40,391 bases of DNA, taken from positions 1 to 40,391 of the forward strand of contig NZ_NEUF01000134.1 in NCBI RefSeq assembly GCF_002910915.1, written 5' to 3'. This document shows positions 39,182-40,391 of the stretch, piece by piece (the first letter of the stretch is position 1; each line of letters starts with the position of its first letter). Position numbers and translations under genes: made by a program. The notes beneath the pieces were generated by a model. It searched no databases. It had not been told where the DNA came from and saw only the letters and a program-made list of their open reading frames with translations. This DNA is from Streptomyces sp. SM10. GTDB lineage: Bacteria > Actinomycetota > Actinomycetes > Streptomycetales > Streptomycetaceae.

Positions 39182-40381
39182 GTCTCATCTTCCCCGATCC
39201 CTGCCGTGTTGGCCAAGTTGGGGCCGCTCAATCCGGACGACATGCCTGACCTGCGATTCTTCCTGGAGGCGGTGCCCGATCCGCGCTCCCGGCGGGGCCG
39301 CTGGTACTCGCTGACCTCGATCCTGCTGGTCTGCGCGGCCGCCGTGGTCTCGGGAGCCCGGACCATCGACGAACTCGCCGAGTGGGGCGCCCGCGCCGAC
39401 GCAGGGCTGCTCGCCGCGCTCGGCGTGCGCCGTCACCTGCTGTGCTGGCGGCATGCGCCGTCCAGGTCGGCGATCGGGAGGGTCCTCGAGCGTCTCGACA
39501 CCGACGCACTCGATGCGGCCGTGGGCGCCTGGTTGGCTCACCGCCACAGGGCCGCAGCCCCGGGCAGGCGACGGGTGATCGCCGTGGACGGCAAGGCGCT
39601 GCGGGGCTCCGCCCGCCTAAACCAGACCCGCCGGCATCTGCTGTCCGCCGTCACCCACGGCTGCCCGGTCACCCTCGCCCAGGCTGAGGTCGGGGCCAAG
39701 ACCAACGAGACACGGCACTTCCAGCCTCTGCTTGCACCGCTCGACCTGGACGGGGACGTGGTCACTTTCGACGCGCTGCACTCCGTGAAGGCCAACGTCG
39801 CCTGGCTGGCCGAGACCAAGAAGGCGCACTACGTGGCCGTGATCAAGCCCAATCAGCCCACCGCCTGGGCCCAACTGGACGGTCTGGACTGGCATGCGGT
39901 GGCCATCCAGCACACCGCCTCGAACAAGGGACACGGCCGTCGCGAGTCCCGCTCGATCAAGACTCTGGCCATCGCCGACAACCTGGGCGGCATCGCCTTC
40001 CCCCACGCGAAGCTCGCCCTCCGCGTCCACCGCCGCCGCAAAGAGACCGGCAGGAAGGAGACCCGCGAGACCGTCTATGCGGTCACCAGCCTCGACGTCC
40101 ACCAGGCGAAACCGGCCGAACTCGCCTCCCACCTGCGCGGACACTGGACCGTGGAAGCCCAGCACCACATCCGCGACCGTACCTTCGCCGAGGACGCCTC
40201 CACCGTCCACGCCGGCAACGCACCCCGCGTCATGGCCACCCTCCGCAACCTCGCGATCGGAGCCCTCAAAGCCCTCGGAGCGACCAACATCGCGAAGACC
40301 ACCCGCGCCATCCGCGACCAACCCGAACGAGCCCTCCCCATCCTGGGCATCACCTACAAGCACGACCTCAACGGAACTTGA
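39173..40381 (+). CDS. ISAs1-family transposase
   Basis: About 402 aa from the GTG at 39173, which has AGGG 5 bp upstream; a GTG at 39155 is also open. The protein begins MSAVSSSPIPAVLAKLGPL, has the DDE_Tnp_1-associated N-terminal part (FLEAVPDPRSRRGRW, VCAAAVVSGARTIDEL), catalytic sequence IAVDGKALRGSA, TFDALHSVKANVAWL and the C-terminal RGHWTVEAQHHIRDRTFAEDAS. It resembles the copy at 1783 throughout but is clearly a different element. Intact with both terminal repeats, so potentially active. Confidence 0.95.
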   Translation: MSAVSSSPIPAVLAKLGPLNPDDMPDLRFFLEAVPDPRSRRGRWYSLTSILLVCAAAVVSGARTIDELAEWGARADAGLLAALGVRRHLLCWRHAPSRSAIGRVLERLDTDALDAAVGAWLAHRHRAAAPGRRRVIAVDGKALRGSARLNQTRRHLLSAVTHGCPVTLAQAEVGAKTNETRHFQPLLAPLDLDGDVVTFDALHSVKANVAWLAETKKAHYVAVIKPNQPTAWAQLDGLDWHAVAIQHTASNKGHGRRESRSIKTLAIADNLGGIAFPHAKLALRVHRRRKETGRKETRETVYAVTSLDVHQAKPAELASHLRGHWTVEAQHHIRDRTFAEDASTVHAGNAPRVMATLRNLAIGALKALGATNIAKTTRAIRDQPERALPILGITYKHDLNGT

Positions 40382-40391
40382 TCAAGCCCTG

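Larger units (their letters stand above)
39045..40391 (+). mobile_element. complete ISAs1-family insertion sequence
   Basis: The left end at 39045 reads CAGGGCTTGCGCAAGTTCC. The right end, read inward on the other strand from the last base 40391, is CAGGGCTTGATCAAGTTCC: 17 of 19 bases match. The element is 1347 bp with one transposase gene whose stop lies 10 bp from the right end. The window ends exactly at the element's end, so the target duplication cannot be checked. Confidence 0.92.

Noticed and set aside
38794..39366. Minus-strand open frame of 190 codons crossing the ISAs1 left end
   Set aside because: It crosses the IS boundary and is antisense to the transposase start; no recognisable features.
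1..40391. CRISPR array or rRNA genes
   Set aside because: No regularly spaced repeats of 25-40 bases and no rRNA-like sequence were seen; the direct repeats at 10292-10381 are too few and too short.

Overview
The window is high-GC actinomycete DNA and almost certainly from a Streptomyces chromosome arm, plasmid or integrated island. Most genes have strong G/C bias at third codon positions, GTG starts are common, and the families present (lactococcin-972-type bacteriocin, PhoX, DUF2637, DUF4326, DUF6545 proteins, an arsRBO/arsCT-type cluster) are typical of that genus. The content is mostly accessory: insertion sequences at both ends, several broken genes, a tRNA 3'-end remnant and genes of an integrative element.

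Layout. 1-3600 is an insertion-sequence scrapyard: an IS3-family element (about 20-1502), an ISAs1-family transposase (1783-2964), an IS30 fragment and a second IS3 OrfB fragment. 3685-6939, on the minus strand and visibly less GC-rich, is a lactococcin-972-like bacteriocin cassette: precursor peptide, 7-8 TM bacteriocin-associated membrane protein and ABC ATPase, with an intrinsic terminator just after the precursor gene. 7402-8856 is a multi-spanning GT-C type glycosyltransferase. 9212-10024 is the 3' end of an FG-GAP protein. 10290-10415 holds direct repeats next to a tRNA 3'-end fragment, a possible attachment-site scar.

11134-29978 is one functional island joining phosphate capture to arsenic detoxification. 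It has a Tat-exported PhoX phosphatase divergent from pstSCAB, a PhoB-like regulator with a degenerate receiver, an ArsC-like phosphatase divergent from an ArsR repressor, and a minus-strand arsC-trxB-trxA-disulfide reductase group. Next comes arsR-acr3-arsO on the plus strand, then a third ArsR, a second flavin monooxygenase, and a translationally coupled pair of a flavoprotein with Cys-Cys tail motifs and an MFS transporter. The idea that fits is that arsenate entering with phosphate is limited by a dedicated high-affinity Pst system, reduced by ArsC with thioredoxin, exported by Acr3 and further processed by flavoenzymes. A short operator-like motif (ATAG[A/G]CG and its complement) recurs in the phoX-pstS, arsR1, arsR3 and flavoprotein promoter regions, suggesting a shared ArsR-type control.

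30205-34905 holds a PNPOx-fold protein, a frameshifted ImmA/IrrE-like metallopeptidase, a DUF6545 membrane protein, an amidohydrolase and an unknown gene. 34946-38641 is the relic of an actinomycete integrative element: an XRE regulator, a truncated DnaC/IstB-like ATPase, DUF4326, DUF2637 and two unknown proteins in a tightly overlapping run closed by a 19-bp-stem terminator. The window ends exactly at the right inverted repeat of a complete ISAs1 element (39045-40391). I saw no rRNA, no intact tRNA and no CRISPR array.
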